Source: Paractinoplanes atraurantiacus (lineage in GTDB: Bacteria > Actinomycetota > Actinomycetes > Mycobacteriales > Micromonosporaceae). Taken from it: DNA of 64,000 nucleotides. The notes under the pieces were generated by a model that did not search any database, was not told the DNA's origin, and saw nothing but the letters and a program-made list of their open reading frames with translations. Both the position numbers and the translations under genes were made by a program. The DNA is taken from positions 77,597 through 141,596 of the forward strand of contig NZ_OBDY01000016.1 of assembly GCF_900215205.1 (NCBI RefSeq), written 5' to 3'. Shown piece by piece: positions 17,967 to 25,666 of the stretch; the stretch's first letter is position 1, and each line of letters opens with the position of its first letter.

Positions 17967-18304
17967 TGCTCCTCCTCGATGTCGTCGGAGTGGGCGACGC
18001 CGGGAGGCAGCGTGTCCAGGTGCCGCTCCAGCGCCGCCAGGTGATCAGTCCAGAGACTGCGATAGGGCGCAAGCCAGGCGTCGAGCGCGCGAAAGGGCTC
18101 GGGGTCGAGGCGATAGATGCGCTGCTGGGCCCGGGTGCGCACGGCGACCACACCGGCCTCCCGCAGCACCCGGAGATGCTTGGAGACGGCCGGCTGGCTC
18201 ATGGCGAGCAGGCCGACGAGGTCGGAGACGGTGCACTCGCGCAACCGGAGCGCTTCCACGATCCGCCGCCGGGTCGGCTCGGCGATCGCCGCAAAGGCGT
18301 CCAT
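17963..18304 (-). CDS. ArsR-family transcriptional repressor
   Basis: A 113-residue winged-helix repressor without an obvious metal site. The pattern MDAFAAIAEPTRRRIVEALR, TVSDLVGLLAMSQPAVSKHL and RVLREAGVVAVRTRAQQRIY is that of the SdpR/SRPBCC-associated ArsR subgroup. No CxC metal motif is seen, so the signal is probably not a metal. The ATG 18304 lies at the edge of a 34-bp perfect palindrome and has no ribosome-binding site. A TATAAC hexamer sits 9 bases upstream, so the mRNA is probably leaderless. It overlaps the SRPBCC gene by 4 bp. Confidence 0.92.
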   Translation of the reverse strand: MDAFAAIAEPTRRRIVEALRLRECTVSDLVGLLAMSQPAVSKHLRVLREAGVVAVRTRAQQRIYRLDPEPFRALDAWLAPYRSLWTDHLAALERHLDTLPPGVAHSDDIEEEQ

Positions 18305-18335
18305 GCCCCGAAGGTTATATAACCTTCGGGGCATG
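18302..18335. promoter_or_regulatory. 34-bp perfect palindrome: ArsR operator/promoter
   Basis: A perfect inverted repeat with no loop, centred between 18318 and 18319. The inner core is GGTTATATAACC, and the outer arms are CATGCCCCGAA and its complement. The start codon of the ArsR gene forms one edge. On the minus strand TATAAC acts as a plausible -10 element 9 bases before the ATG. It is the obvious autorepression site of the ArsR dimer. Because it is symmetrical, a plus-strand promoter is also possible, but no convincing gene begins there. Confidence 0.8.
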
Positions 18336-18348
18336 CACAAGCGAGACG

Positions 18349-18618
18349 TCAGCAGCCGGGGCCGGCGGCCTGGCCCTTCACGATGCGGTAGGCGGAGATG
18401 TCGCCCTTCACGTAGTCGGCGACCTCGGCGATCGACGCCGGGCTCGCGCCGTTGACGCCGGCATAGGCGACGATCGCGGCGTCCACGGTCCGGCACGTGG
18501 CCCGGTCGGCCACGGCTTGCGTGTTCCGCTTCAGGACTTCTGGGTTCAACGCTGTGTAAGAAACACCGGCAACACTCAGAGTCACTACTGCGGCCACTGC
18601 GACGTGAGTTAAATGCAC
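18349..18618 (-). CDS. Small exported protein, pilin-like C-terminal pattern
   Basis: Unrecognised protein of 89 residues. A hydrophobic N-terminal segment (VAVAAVVTLSVAGVSYTALN) looks like a signal anchor. The rest (TVDAAIVAYAGVNGASPASI, then DYVKGDISAYRIVKG) follows the AxxAYxxxNGxxPxSLxxLxxYL pattern of actinobacterial pseudopilin-like proteins. I place the start at GTG 18618, six bases after a TAGGCT -10 element, implying a leaderless mRNA. TTG 18621 is also in frame. Its function is unknown, and no type II secretion or pilus genes are nearby. Confidence 0.65.
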   Translation of the reverse strand: MHLTHVAVAAVVTLSVAGVSYTALNPEVLKRNTQAVADRATCRTVDAAIVAYAGVNGASPASIAEVADYVKGDISAYRIVKGQAAGPGC

Positions 18619-18653
18619 CAACGCAGCCTAGGCAACATTACAGGGAGTGTTCA
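18616..18653 (-). promoter_or_regulatory. Promoter with probable leaderless start
   Basis: Minus-strand TGAACA (18653-18648), a 17-bp spacer and TAGGCT (18630-18625), followed after six bases by the GTG start codon at 18618. The spacing is that of a housekeeping sigma promoter with transcription beginning at the start codon. Confidence 0.55.
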
Positions 18654-18708
18654 CCCGTCCGTTCGGTCGGGGTTGATCAGCCGAGCGTACGGCTCTCCCC
18701 GAAAAGCC

Positions 18709-19623
18709 TCAACTCGGCGACACGGGCAGCTGAGCAGCCAGGAAGGCCAGAATCAGACCGGAGATCCGGGCGTACGCGTCGTTACCGGGCCGCAGATACT
18801 CCCCGTGACCGGCACCACGGACGGTGACGAAGCGCTTGGGCCACGGATCGGCACCGAAAGCGTTGCGGGCGGCCGCCACCGGCACCACCCGGTCACGGGA
18901 GCCGTGCACGAAGAGCAACGGAGCGGGGCGGCCACCGAATCCGGACGGCGCCTCCCGGCCGGCCACCGAGACGCCCGCCCGCAGCCCCGGGTCGTGCCCC
19001 GGGCCGAAGAGGCCGAGCGTCGTCGTGCCGCCGGCCGAGAAGCCGACGGCGGCCCACCGCACCGGGTCGAGGTGCCCGAAGAAGGCATCGCCGGGCACGG
19101 CAGAGAGGCGCCGCACCTCGTCGGCCACGTAGCGGGCGTCCGCCGGCTGCGATCGCACGTCCGCCCGCACGACGCGGACCCGGCGGTTCGTGTGCGGGTA
19201 AGCGGGCGCGGCCACCACGTACCCGGCCTCGGCCCACCCGGCGATCAGCGACGCGAAGTCGGACGGCATCCCGCCCAGCCCATGACTGAACAGGATCAGC
19301 GGATGCCGCCCGGCAAGCGGCGAGGGATACCAGACCGTCGTCGGCAGAGGCCGGTCGGCGCCCCGCGTCAGCACGAGCGCCCGCGTCATCACCCGCACGG
19401 AGGCGGTGGCGGCCCGGGCCGGCCCGAACCCGCTCAGCAGCAACACCAGCGCGACCAACGCCGCGCCCGCCCGCCGAAGACGCCGCGGCCCAAAGCGGGG
19501 GTGGGGAGAGGGAGGGGACGCAACGGCCCGCTCGACGAGGGCGCGGGATCGGCGGCGCCGCGCGAAGGGAGAAGGCAGCGGTCCGCGCCGAAGGATTTGG
19601 CGGGGAGGGGGAACGCTGCGCAC
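18709..19623 (-). CDS. Secreted alpha/beta hydrolase, platelet-activating-factor acetylhydrolase-like
   Basis: A 304-residue hydrolase with a long basic leader. The hydrophobic core AGAALVALVLLLSGFGPARA near residues 52-71 acts as signal peptide or anchor. The catalytic Ser is in VGFSAGGTTTLG, the oxyanion region in PLILFSHGLGGMPSD, and the His in GAGHGEYLRPG. The group includes PAF acetylhydrolase and chlorophyllase-like esterases. The substrate is unknown. It is transcribed divergently from another exported hydrolase, with 53 bp between the two starts. Confidence 0.8.
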   Translation of the reverse strand: MRSVPPPRQILRRGPLPSPFARRRRSRALVERAVASPPSPHPRFGPRRLRRAGAALVALVLLLSGFGPARAATASVRVMTRALVLTRGADRPLPTTVWYPSPLAGRHPLILFSHGLGGMPSDFASLIAGWAEAGYVVAAPAYPHTNRRVRVVRADVRSQPADARYVADEVRRLSAVPGDAFFGHLDPVRWAAVGFSAGGTTTLGLFGPGHDPGLRAGVSVAGREAPSGFGGRPAPLLFVHGSRDRVVPVAAARNAFGADPWPKRFVTVRGAGHGEYLRPGNDAYARISGLILAFLAAQLPVSPS

Positions 19624-19676
19624 ATGGCGAGCCTATGAACGTGACGCAACGAGGGCGATCACCGTTGTGGGTGGCG

Positions 19677-20450
19677 ATGAGACGACGAACATTCGTAGGC
19701 ATAGGGGCGACAGTCGCCGCAGTTGCCGGATTGGCCGGGTACCGCAGCCGATCGGGTGATCCGGAGCCGCTGGTGCCGCACGCACCCGTCGGTGACGAGC
19801 GGCTGATCCGGCGCGACTCGCGGGCCCGCGGGCGCCTGGTCGACTTCTACACCGCCGTGCCCGCCGGCCACGGCGACGGCCGCGGCCTGCCCGTCTGCCT
19901 GATCCTGCACGGCGGCTCCAAGACCGCCGCCGACTTCCCGGGTCTCGGCCTGGGCCGTTTCCTGACCGATGCCGTACGGCGCGGCGCACCCCCGTTCGTC
20001 CTGGCCGGCGCCACCGGCGACCGCCTGTTCTGGCGCCCCGACAAGGGCGACGACCCGCAGCGCATGGTCCACGAGGAGCTTCCCCGCTGGTGCGCCCAGC
20101 GCGGCTTCGACACGACCCGCATCGCCCTGTGGGGCTGGTCGATGGGCGGCTACGGATCCCTCCTGCTGGCCGAGGCCTATCCCGGTTTCGCGAGGGCGGT
20201 CGCCGCCTTCTCCCCGGCCGTGCGAAAAGGAGATGAGGTATTCACGTCAGTCAGTCATCTTCGTGGCACACCGGTCGGATTGTGGTGCGGCGAGCAGGAC
20301 GGCCTTCTCGACGACGTCGAGGATCTCGCCGCTGAGCTGCCCGAACGTGCCGCGCGGCTGAGCACGGGACCGGGCCGGCACAATTTCGGATATTGGTCGC
20401 GGTGCATACCCGAAGGTTTTGACTTCGTCGCCGGGGCTTTACGGGGCTGA
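19677..20450 (+). CDS. Exported alpha/beta hydrolase (esterase family)
   Basis: A 257-residue hydrolase with a Tat-like leader MRRRTFVGIGATVAAVAGLA, so probably folded before export. The nucleophile motif is GWSMGGYGSLLLAE. The LILHGGSKTAADFPGLG segment forms the oxyanion side, and the late GPGRHNFGYW carries the His. It resembles the D/feruloyl-esterase group. I place the start at ATG 19677 because it begins the twin-arginine leader. An in-frame ATG at 19635 would add 14 residues. Confidence 0.82.
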   Translation: MRRRTFVGIGATVAAVAGLAGYRSRSGDPEPLVPHAPVGDERLIRRDSRARGRLVDFYTAVPAGHGDGRGLPVCLILHGGSKTAADFPGLGLGRFLTDAVRRGAPPFVLAGATGDRLFWRPDKGDDPQRMVHEELPRWCAQRGFDTTRIALWGWSMGGYGSLLLAEAYPGFARAVAAFSPAVRKGDEVFTSVSHLRGTPVGLWCGEQDGLLDDVEDLAAELPERAARLSTGPGRHNFGYWSRCIPEGFDFVAGALRG

Positions 20451-20509
20451 CGCGCCGTCCGTACCGTAAATGACTCAGAGCAACGGTCTCAACACGCTGG
20501 AGGACCCCC

Positions 20510-20872
20510 ATGCGTCGTGCCGCCGCCGTACTCGCCCTCGTTCTCGCCGGTCTGTGGATCGCCTCGCCCGCGCAGGCCTTCGCCCACAACGCCGTGCACA
20601 ACACCTACCTGCACGCCCTGCTCGACGCGTTGACGCTGGTCGTGGTGTCGGCGCCGATCTGGACCGCCCTGCTGTGGAGCGGCGGAAACCGCTGGTGGCT
20701 GGCCGGCCTGATCGCGGTCGTGCAGATCCCCGTGGCGATCATCGGCTTCGTGCCGATCGCCAGCCCGTGGCTTCACCTCTCACTCTTCGTGATCGCCATC
20801 GCGCTCACCGGCGTCTCCCTGCGGGTCGTCCGGGCCCAGGCCCGCACCGCCGCGGTGACCGCCGGCCGCTGA
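20510..20872 (+). CDS. Small exported/membrane protein of unknown function
   Basis: Unrecognised 120-residue protein. A cleavable leader (MRRAAAVLALVLAGLWIASP with AQA just after) is followed by HNAVHNTYLHALLDALTLVV and two further membrane segments (WWLAGLIAVVQIPVAIIGFV and LHLSLFVIAIALTGVSL). A GGAGG ribosome site precedes the ATG. It is a monocistronic unit ended by a strong hairpin terminator nine bases after the stop. The His-rich HNAVHN stretch directly after the predicted cleavage site is the only distinctive feature. Confidence 0.72.
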   Translation: MRRAAAVLALVLAGLWIASPAQAFAHNAVHNTYLHALLDALTLVVVSAPIWTALLWSGGNRWWLAGLIAVVQIPVAIIGFVPIASPWLHLSLFVIAIALTGVSLRVVRAQARTAAVTAGR

Positions 20873-20880
20873 GCAGGACG

Positions 20881-20907
20881 GTGTCCGGGCCGTTCAGGCC
20901 CGGACAC
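20881..20907 (+). terminator. Hairpin terminator
   Basis: Perfect 11-bp stem GTGTCCGGGCC/GGCCCGGACAC around a five-base loop, followed by CGAAAAAGG. It lies nine bases after the stop of the small membrane protein, as expected for an intrinsic terminator in high-GC DNA where the U-tract is weak or absent. Confidence 0.8.
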
Positions 20908-20947
20908 CGAAAAAGGACCACCGGAATTAACCTGCCCGTGAAGTCCG

Positions 20948-21820
20948 ATGCCCGACAATGGGCGAGTGGTGACCGAGACGATGATGCCGGTCGACGGCAT
21001 CGAGCTGTGTGTGGAGACGTTCGGCGAGCCGGGCGATCCCGCCCTGCTGCTCATCGCCGGCGCCGCGAGTTCGATGGACTGGTGGGAGGACGAGTTCTGC
21101 CGCCGCCTCGCGGCCGGGGGCCGGTTCGTCATCCGCTACGACCATCGCGACACCGGGCGCTCGACGTCGTACCCGGTGGGCGCCCCGCCGTACTCCGATG
21201 TGGACCTGGCTCATGACGCGCTGGGCGTGCTCGACGCTCTCGGCGTCCATCGAGCTCATCTCGTCGGTCTGTCGATGGGCGGCCTGATCGCCCAGCGCCT
21301 CGCGGTCGAGCGCCCCCACCGTGTCCTGTCGCTGGTTCTCATGTCGAGCTCCCCCGGCCCCGGCGACGACGACCTGCCCCTGGGCGACACCGGCGACGGG
21401 ACCCAGGACGAAGAGGACGACTGGTCCGACCGTCGCGCCTCGGTCCGGAGCATCGTGACCACGGCCCGCCGGCTGGGCGGCCCGTTCACGGCCGAGGAGC
21501 CCCAGCTGCGCAGGCTGGCCGAGCGGGTCTTCGACCGGACGCAGGACATGGCCGCGTCGCAGACCAACCACTACTGCTGCGCCGGCGGCCCGCCCGTGCG
21601 CAGCCGTCTCGGCGAGATCACCGTGCCCACGCTGATCCTGCACGGCACCCTCGACAAGTTCCTGCCCGGTGCCCACGCCCGGGCCCTGCGGGCCGAGATC
21701 CCCGGCTCGCGGCTCGTCTGGCTCGAGGGCGTCGGCCACGAGTTCCCGCCCGCCGCGGTGTGGAACCAGGTGATCGACGAGATCATCGACCAGGCCGGCC
21801 GCCGCACCCAGCCGGCGTAA
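20948..21820 (+). CDS. Alpha/beta hydrolase
   Basis: A 290-residue cytoplasmic hydrolase of the haloperoxidase/ester hydrolase type. The nucleophile motif is VGLSMGGLIAQRL (about residue 105). RYDHRDTGRSTSYPVGAPPY is the family loop, GTLDKFLPGAHAR marks the acid strand, and GVGHEFPPAAV carries the catalytic His. It resembles hydrolases acting on aromatic polyketide or anthracycline esters, but no such cluster is nearby. The start is ATG 20948. A GTG at 20969 within MPDNGRVVTE is possible. Confidence 0.85.
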   Translation: MPDNGRVVTETMMPVDGIELCVETFGEPGDPALLLIAGAASSMDWWEDEFCRRLAAGGRFVIRYDHRDTGRSTSYPVGAPPYSDVDLAHDALGVLDALGVHRAHLVGLSMGGLIAQRLAVERPHRVLSLVLMSSSPGPGDDDLPLGDTGDGTQDEEDDWSDRRASVRSIVTTARRLGGPFTAEEPQLRRLAERVFDRTQDMAASQTNHYCCAGGPPVRSRLGEITVPTLILHGTLDKFLPGAHARALRAEIPGSRLVWLEGVGHEFPPAAVWNQVIDEIIDQAGRRTQPA

Positions 21821-21902
21821 GCGTCACACAACTGTCATGTGGCGGCGCGGCAACGGTCATCTGCGCGGCGAAGCATGGTCGGCGGGACGGAACCCCACTC
21901 CG

Positions 21903-21944
21903 GTTCGCGCCCGGGCGTACCGATGCGGGCGCCCGGGCGCGAAC
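21903..21944. terminator. Bidirectional hairpin terminator between convergent genes
   Basis: Perfect 15-bp stem GTTCGCGCCCGGGCG/CGCCCGGGCGCGAAC with a 12-base loop, in the 170-bp gap between the hydrolase stop (21820) and the lipoprotein stop (21991). The position and symmetry suggest termination from both sides. The rest of the gap holds nothing else I can identify. Confidence 0.75.
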
Positions 21945-21990
21945 GGTCCTGCCGGCCGTGACGTGGCCCAGCACGACCGACAGGGCGCTC

Positions 21991-22530
21991 CTAGGCCGGC
22001 GCGACCAGGGCGGCGTAGTCGGAGGATCTCAGCGGCCCCTCGGTGAGCGTGCCGTCGGCGCGGGGCACCTCCAGGCTGCGCCCTTCCCGGGTGAACGACA
22101 CCGCGGCGACGTCGGGGCGCGCGGTCAGGGTGCACACCATCTGCCCGTACGCCAAAATGTCGTCCTTGCGCCCCTCGGCCCGGGACACCTCGACCGTGAC
22201 CCGCGAGCCCGGCCCGGCCGTCGCCGTCACCGTCAGCCCGGCCAGCGCCGTCGACAGTCCGGTCGAGCTCTCGGCCGGCGTCGGACCGGTGATCAGCTCG
22301 TTCATCTGCTGCTGCACGCCCGGATAGGACGGCGCCCGCCGCACCGACTGCACGAGCCGCTCGTCACGCACCAGGCACAGCACATGCGCGACCTCACCGG
22401 CCGGGGTCACCGCCGCCGCCCCCGAGCCGTTCAACGGCGCCCGCGGCAACTCGACCGGGTGCGGCGAGTCCTCCGCCGGCACCCCGCAGGCTGTCAGCAG
22501 CAGAACGAGCAGGATAGGCACGCGTCTCAC
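21991..22530 (-). CDS. Lipoprotein with GerMN-like domain
   Basis: A 179-residue lipoprotein with lipobox LLLTACGVPA. The mature part has the layout of actinobacterial GerMN-type lipoproteins: VLCLVRDERLVQSVRRAP, NELITGPTPAESSTGLSTAL, GSRVTVEVSRAEGR and LTEGPLRSSDYAAL. It is the third gene after a response regulator and sensor kinase and overlaps the kinase stop by 4 bp (ATGA). The arrangement recalls CseA/LpqB-type lipoproteins that modulate a neighbouring kinase from outside the membrane. Such a role here is inference. Confidence 0.8.
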   Translation of the reverse strand: MRRVPILLVLLLTACGVPAEDSPHPVELPRAPLNGSGAAAVTPAGEVAHVLCLVRDERLVQSVRRAPSYPGVQQQMNELITGPTPAESSTGLSTALAGLTVTATAGPGSRVTVEVSRAEGRKDDILAYGQMVCTLTARPDVAAVSFTREGRSLEVPRADGTLTEGPLRSSDYAALVAPA

Positions 22531-23852
22531 GGCAACTCCACGCGGAATCGGGCGCCCCCGCCGGGCCGCTCACCCACCGAGGCCGACCCGCCGTGCGCCG
22601 CCGCGTGCTCGGCCACGATGGCCAGTCCCAGCCCGGTGCCGTCCCCGGCACCCCGCGCCCCGGCCGCCGGCCCCCGCACGAAACGATCGAAGATCGACGC
22701 CCGCAGCTCCTCCGGCACGCCCGGCCCGGCATCGTCCACTTCCAGAAAACCCTTCCCCACTCGTACGGCGGTGGGCCCACCGCCGTACCGCACCGCGTTC
22801 TCGATCAGGTTGCCCAGCGCCTGCTCCACCCGCCGCGCGTCCACCCGCCACTCGCCCGGGTCGTCGCCCTCGACGATCGCCGGGTCGAGCCCGTGCGCCC
22901 GCACGACCCGCTCGGCCAGGGCCACGATGTCCGTCGGCTCCCGGCTCACCGGCTGGTCGCTGCGGGCCAGCTCCAGCAGGTCGCCGACCAGCTCCTGGAA
23001 CCGGTTGACCTCGGCCACGATGAGCCCGACCGCGGCCGCCGACCGCTCGTCGAGCCCGTCCTTGCGCCGGTCGACCACGCTGACCGCCGCGGCCAGGGTC
23101 TGCAACGGCGAGCGCAGCTCGTGGCTGACGTCGGCCGCGAACCGCCGGTCGCGCCGCATCCGCCGGTCCAGCTCGTCGGCCATGTGGTTGAACGACGCGG
23201 CCAGCGCGGCCAGGTCGGGCTCGGTCTCCGGATCGAGCCGGGTCTCCAGGTCGCCGTCGGCGATGCCCCGGGCCGCGTCGGCCACCGCGCCGAGGGGCCG
23301 CAGCGCGTGCCGGGTGACGTACCAGCCGACCGCCGCCCCACCGGCCGCCATCATGATCGCGACGGCGGCCAGGACCAGCGCCAGCACCTGGAGGGTCCGC
23401 TCCAGCTCGCGCTGGGCGACGATCTCGTAGAACACGGTGTCGGCGTCGAGCGGCACCGCGATGACCAGGGCCGGCACGCCGTCGCGGCGGATGCGCTGTG
23501 CCGCCGCCTCGCCCCCGGCCGCCATCTCCTGCAACTGTGCCGGCACGGCCGCGTGGGCGTCGGTGTCGGCGGTCCGCGAATACCAGCGGCCGGCCCGCTG
23601 CACCATCACGTAGCGGTCGCCGCCGGCGTCGAGCGAGCCCAGCACGTCGGCCACGTTCGTGGCGCCGCCCTTGAGGCTCGCGTCGACCAGCGCGGCGTCG
23701 AAGTAGGTGGCCCGCACGGCGGTGCGCTCCCGCTCGCGGAACAAAGTGCTCCGGGTCAGCTCGTACGACACCACGGTCACACAGACGGACAGCGCGAGCG
23801 CCCCGACGGCGAACGCGGCGCTGACCCGGGTGCGCAGACCGGCCCGTCTCAC
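22527..23852 (-). CDS. Two-component sensor histidine kinase
   Basis: A 441-residue membrane kinase. TM1 is near residues 7-30, a 140-residue extracytoplasmic sensor domain follows, then TM2 (VLALVLAAVAIMMAAGGAAV), HAMP (RHALRPLGAVADAARGIADG), the H-box FAADVSHELRSPLQTL, the N-box NLIENAVRYGG and G-boxes DAGPGVPEEL and GTGLGLAI. I place the start at GTG 23852, which overlaps the regulator stop by 4 bp (GTGA) and precedes TM1 directly. Upstream in-frame sequence is the wrong frame of the regulator gene. It resembles CseC/MtrB-type kinases. Confidence 0.93.
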   Translation of the reverse strand: MRRAGLRTRVSAAFAVGALALSVCVTVVSYELTRSTLFRERERTAVRATYFDAALVDASLKGGATNVADVLGSLDAGGDRYVMVQRAGRWYSRTADTDAHAAVPAQLQEMAAGGEAAAQRIRRDGVPALVIAVPLDADTVFYEIVAQRELERTLQVLALVLAAVAIMMAAGGAAVGWYVTRHALRPLGAVADAARGIADGDLETRLDPETEPDLAALAASFNHMADELDRRMRRDRRFAADVSHELRSPLQTLAAAVSVVDRRKDGLDERSAAAVGLIVAEVNRFQELVGDLLELARSDQPVSREPTDIVALAERVVRAHGLDPAIVEGDDPGEWRVDARRVEQALGNLIENAVRYGGGPTAVRVGKGFLEVDDAGPGVPEELRASIFDRFVRGPAAGARGAGDGTGLGLAIVAEHAAAHGGSASVGERPGGGARFRVELP

Positions 23853-24532
23853 GGCTGCAGCTTGTAGCCGAGCCCGCGCACGGTCACCAGGTGGCGCGGG
23901 GCGCCGGGCACATCCTCGATCTTGTGACGGAGCCGGCCGACGTGCACGTCGACCAGGCGCTCGTCGCCGACCTCGTACTCCCAGACGCGCTGGAGCAGCT
24001 GCTGGCGGGACAGCACCTGGCCCGGATGGTCGGCCAGCTCGCACAGCAGCCGGAACTCGGTGCGCGTCACCCGGACCTCGGCCCCGTGCAGGCGTACCTC
24101 TCCGGCCTCGGGTTTCAGCTCCAGGTCGCCGAAGGCGAGCGTCCGCACGGCCGGCGCCGTGGTGGTGGCCGCCCGCCCCCGCCGGCGCAGCGCCCGCAGC
24201 CGCGCGGCCAGCTCCTTGACCGCCACCGGCTTGACCAGATAGTCGTCGGCGCCCGCCTCGAGCGCGGCCACGATGTCGTGGGTGTCGTCCCGGGCGCTGA
24301 TCACGACGATCGGCACGTCGTCGTCGCGGCGCAGCCGCCGGATGCACTCGAACCCGTCCATGCCCGGCAGCATCAGGTCGACCAGCACGGTCTCGGCCGC
24401 GACCCGGCGCTGCTCGGCCAGCCCGTCCTCGGCGGTGGCGACGGCGTGCGCCGTGTATCCCTCGTCCTCCAGGGCCAGGCTCAGCGACAGCCGGATCCGG
24501 TCGTCGTCCTCGATCAGCAGCACGGAGGTCAT
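23849..24532 (-). CDS. OmpR-family response regulator
   Basis: A 227-residue regulator. The receiver domain is MTSVLLIEDDDRIRLSLSLA with phospho-acceptor Asp in VLVDLMLPGMDG (about residue 51), a Ser/Thr switch in VVISARDD and Lys in YLVKPVAVKE. The C-terminal winged helix has VRVTRTEFRLLCELADHPGQ, VWEYEVGDERLVDVHVGRLR and VTVRGLGYKL. It is the first gene of a three-gene operon with the kinase and lipoprotein. It probably phospho-relays from the kinase and controls envelope genes, by analogy with CseB/MtrA. Confidence 0.94.
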   Translation of the reverse strand: MTSVLLIEDDDRIRLSLSLALEDEGYTAHAVATAEDGLAEQRRVAAETVLVDLMLPGMDGFECIRRLRRDDDVPIVVISARDDTHDIVAALEAGADDYLVKPVAVKELAARLRALRRRGRAATTTAPAVRTLAFGDLELKPEAGEVRLHGAEVRVTRTEFRLLCELADHPGQVLSRQQLLQRVWEYEVGDERLVDVHVGRLRHKIEDVPGAPRHLVTVRGLGYKLQP

Positions 24533-24596
24533 AACCGAATGATGCCCGGTCGGCGCGGGGGCGGCACGTTCGTACCCAAGGATCCGTGACCTTGTC

Positions 24597-25013
24597 ATGG
24601 AACCGTCAAAAACCCCGGTCATCGTGGATCTCATGACAGCGACCAGCGTTTTCACGGTTCTGGCCGGGGTGTGGATCGCGCTGACGCCCCTGTTCGCCCC
24701 CGACCTCTCGTCGTACGCGGCGACGAGCGACGTGGTGACGGGCGTGGCCGTCGCCGTCCTCGGCCTGCTGCGGCTGCTCCGGCCGCGCCGGACGGCCGCG
24801 CTCGCCGTGGTGCTGACTCTGCTCGGCGCCTGGCTGGTGGCGGCCCCGTTCGTGCTGGGCTACGGCCATCACCCGGGGGTGGCCTGGAACAACGTCATCG
24901 TCGGCGTCCTGGTCGTGATGTTCTCCGGCGTCAGCGCGGCCGCCATGTTGTCATCAGTCCGTCATACGACCGGGAAGGTTCCGCCGACTTCCCGCGCCAA
25001 GGTGAGGTCATGA
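24597..25013 (+). CDS. SPW-repeat membrane protein
   Basis: A 138-residue protein with about four membrane segments and SPW-type repeats. VLAGVWIALTPLFAPDLSSY and LLGAWLVAAPFVLGYGHHPG carry the repeated W-x-x-x-x-P pattern, and VAWNNVIVGVLVVMFS is the family signature. Function is unknown. It is the first gene of a three-gene set with ATGA overlaps, divergent from the two-component operon. The start is uncertain: ATG 24597 has no clear ribosome site, and ATG 24633 (MTATSVF) is the alternative. Confidence 0.82.
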   Translation: MEPSKTPVIVDLMTATSVFTVLAGVWIALTPLFAPDLSSYAATSDVVTGVAVAVLGLLRLLRPRRTAALAVVLTLLGAWLVAAPFVLGYGHHPGVAWNNVIVGVLVVMFSGVSAAAMLSSVRHTTGKVPPTSRAKVRS

Positions 25014-25279
25014 CCGTCAGCAGTCTCGTGACCGCCCTGCTCGTCGGCGCCGCCCTGGGCGCCGGCGCCCGCTGGCTGGTCCCCGCGACCCGGGGCGTCC
25101 CGTTCTGGGTCCCCGTCGCCGTGGCCGTCGGAGCGGCCGTCCTCGCCACGGTCGTGGCCCGCTTCGCCGGCGTCGACACGTCCGGCGTCTCGGCGGTGGA
25201 GGTCTTCCTCCAGGTCGTCTTCGCCGCCGCCGGCGTGGCCCTGGTGGCGGGAACGGCGGACAGGGGCTACTCCCGATGA
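25010..25279 (+). CDS. Small membrane protein, GlsB/YeaQ/YmgE-like
   Basis: An 89-residue protein with three hydrophobic segments (LVTALLVGAALGAGARWLVP, FWVPVAVAVGAAVLATVVAR, VFLQVVFAAAGVALVAG). The layout and the glycine/alanine pattern of segment 1 fit the transglycosylase-associated GlsB/YeaQ stress-protein family, though the match is loose. GGTGAGG precedes the ATG, which overlaps the SPW gene stop by 4 bp. The stop in turn overlaps the STAS gene start by 4 bp. Confidence 0.7.
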   Translation: MTVSSLVTALLVGAALGAGARWLVPATRGVPFWVPVAVAVGAAVLATVVARFAGVDTSGVSAVEVFLQVVFAAAGVALVAGTADRGYSR

Positions 25280-25638
25280 CGACACCACCGGCCCACGGCC
25301 CTTCCTACTACGTGCGCACCCTGGGCGACACCGCGGTCGTCACCCCGCTGACCGACCTGGACGCCACGCTGGCCGACCACCTGCGCGACGACCTGATGGC
25401 GGCGGCCGCGGCCCACCCCCGCGTGCTGGTCGACCTGCAGGCGGTGAAGTTCATCGACTCGGCCGCGCTGGGCCTGCTGGTCCGCGCCCGCCAGGAGGCT
25501 CGCCAGCACGACGCGGCGTTCGCCCTGATCGCCCCGTCGCCGTTCGTGCAGACGGTCCTGCACACGATGCGGCTCGATCGCGCGTTCGTCAGCTACCCCG
25601 ACCGCGCCACGGCCCTCGGCGAGGCCTCCACCGTTTGA
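25276..25638 (+). CDS. STAS-domain anti-sigma factor antagonist
   Basis: A 120-residue single STAS domain of the SpoIIAA/RsbV type. The phosphorylatable Ser is in KFIDSAALGLLVRARQEARQ (about residue 59), preceded by DLMAAAAAHPRVLVDLQAV. Such proteins bind anti-sigma kinases and release a sigma factor when dephosphorylated. No cognate kinase or sigma-B-type gene is in the window, so it probably acts with partners encoded elsewhere. Last gene of the SPW-GlsB-STAS unit (ATGA overlap). Confidence 0.9.
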   Translation: MTTPPAHGPSYYVRTLGDTAVVTPLTDLDATLADHLRDDLMAAAAAHPRVLVDLQAVKFIDSAALGLLVRARQEARQHDAAFALIAPSPFVQTVLHTMRLDRAFVSYPDRATALGEASTV

Positions 25639-25666
25639 TCCCGGCCGCCGGGGGAACCGCCGGTGG

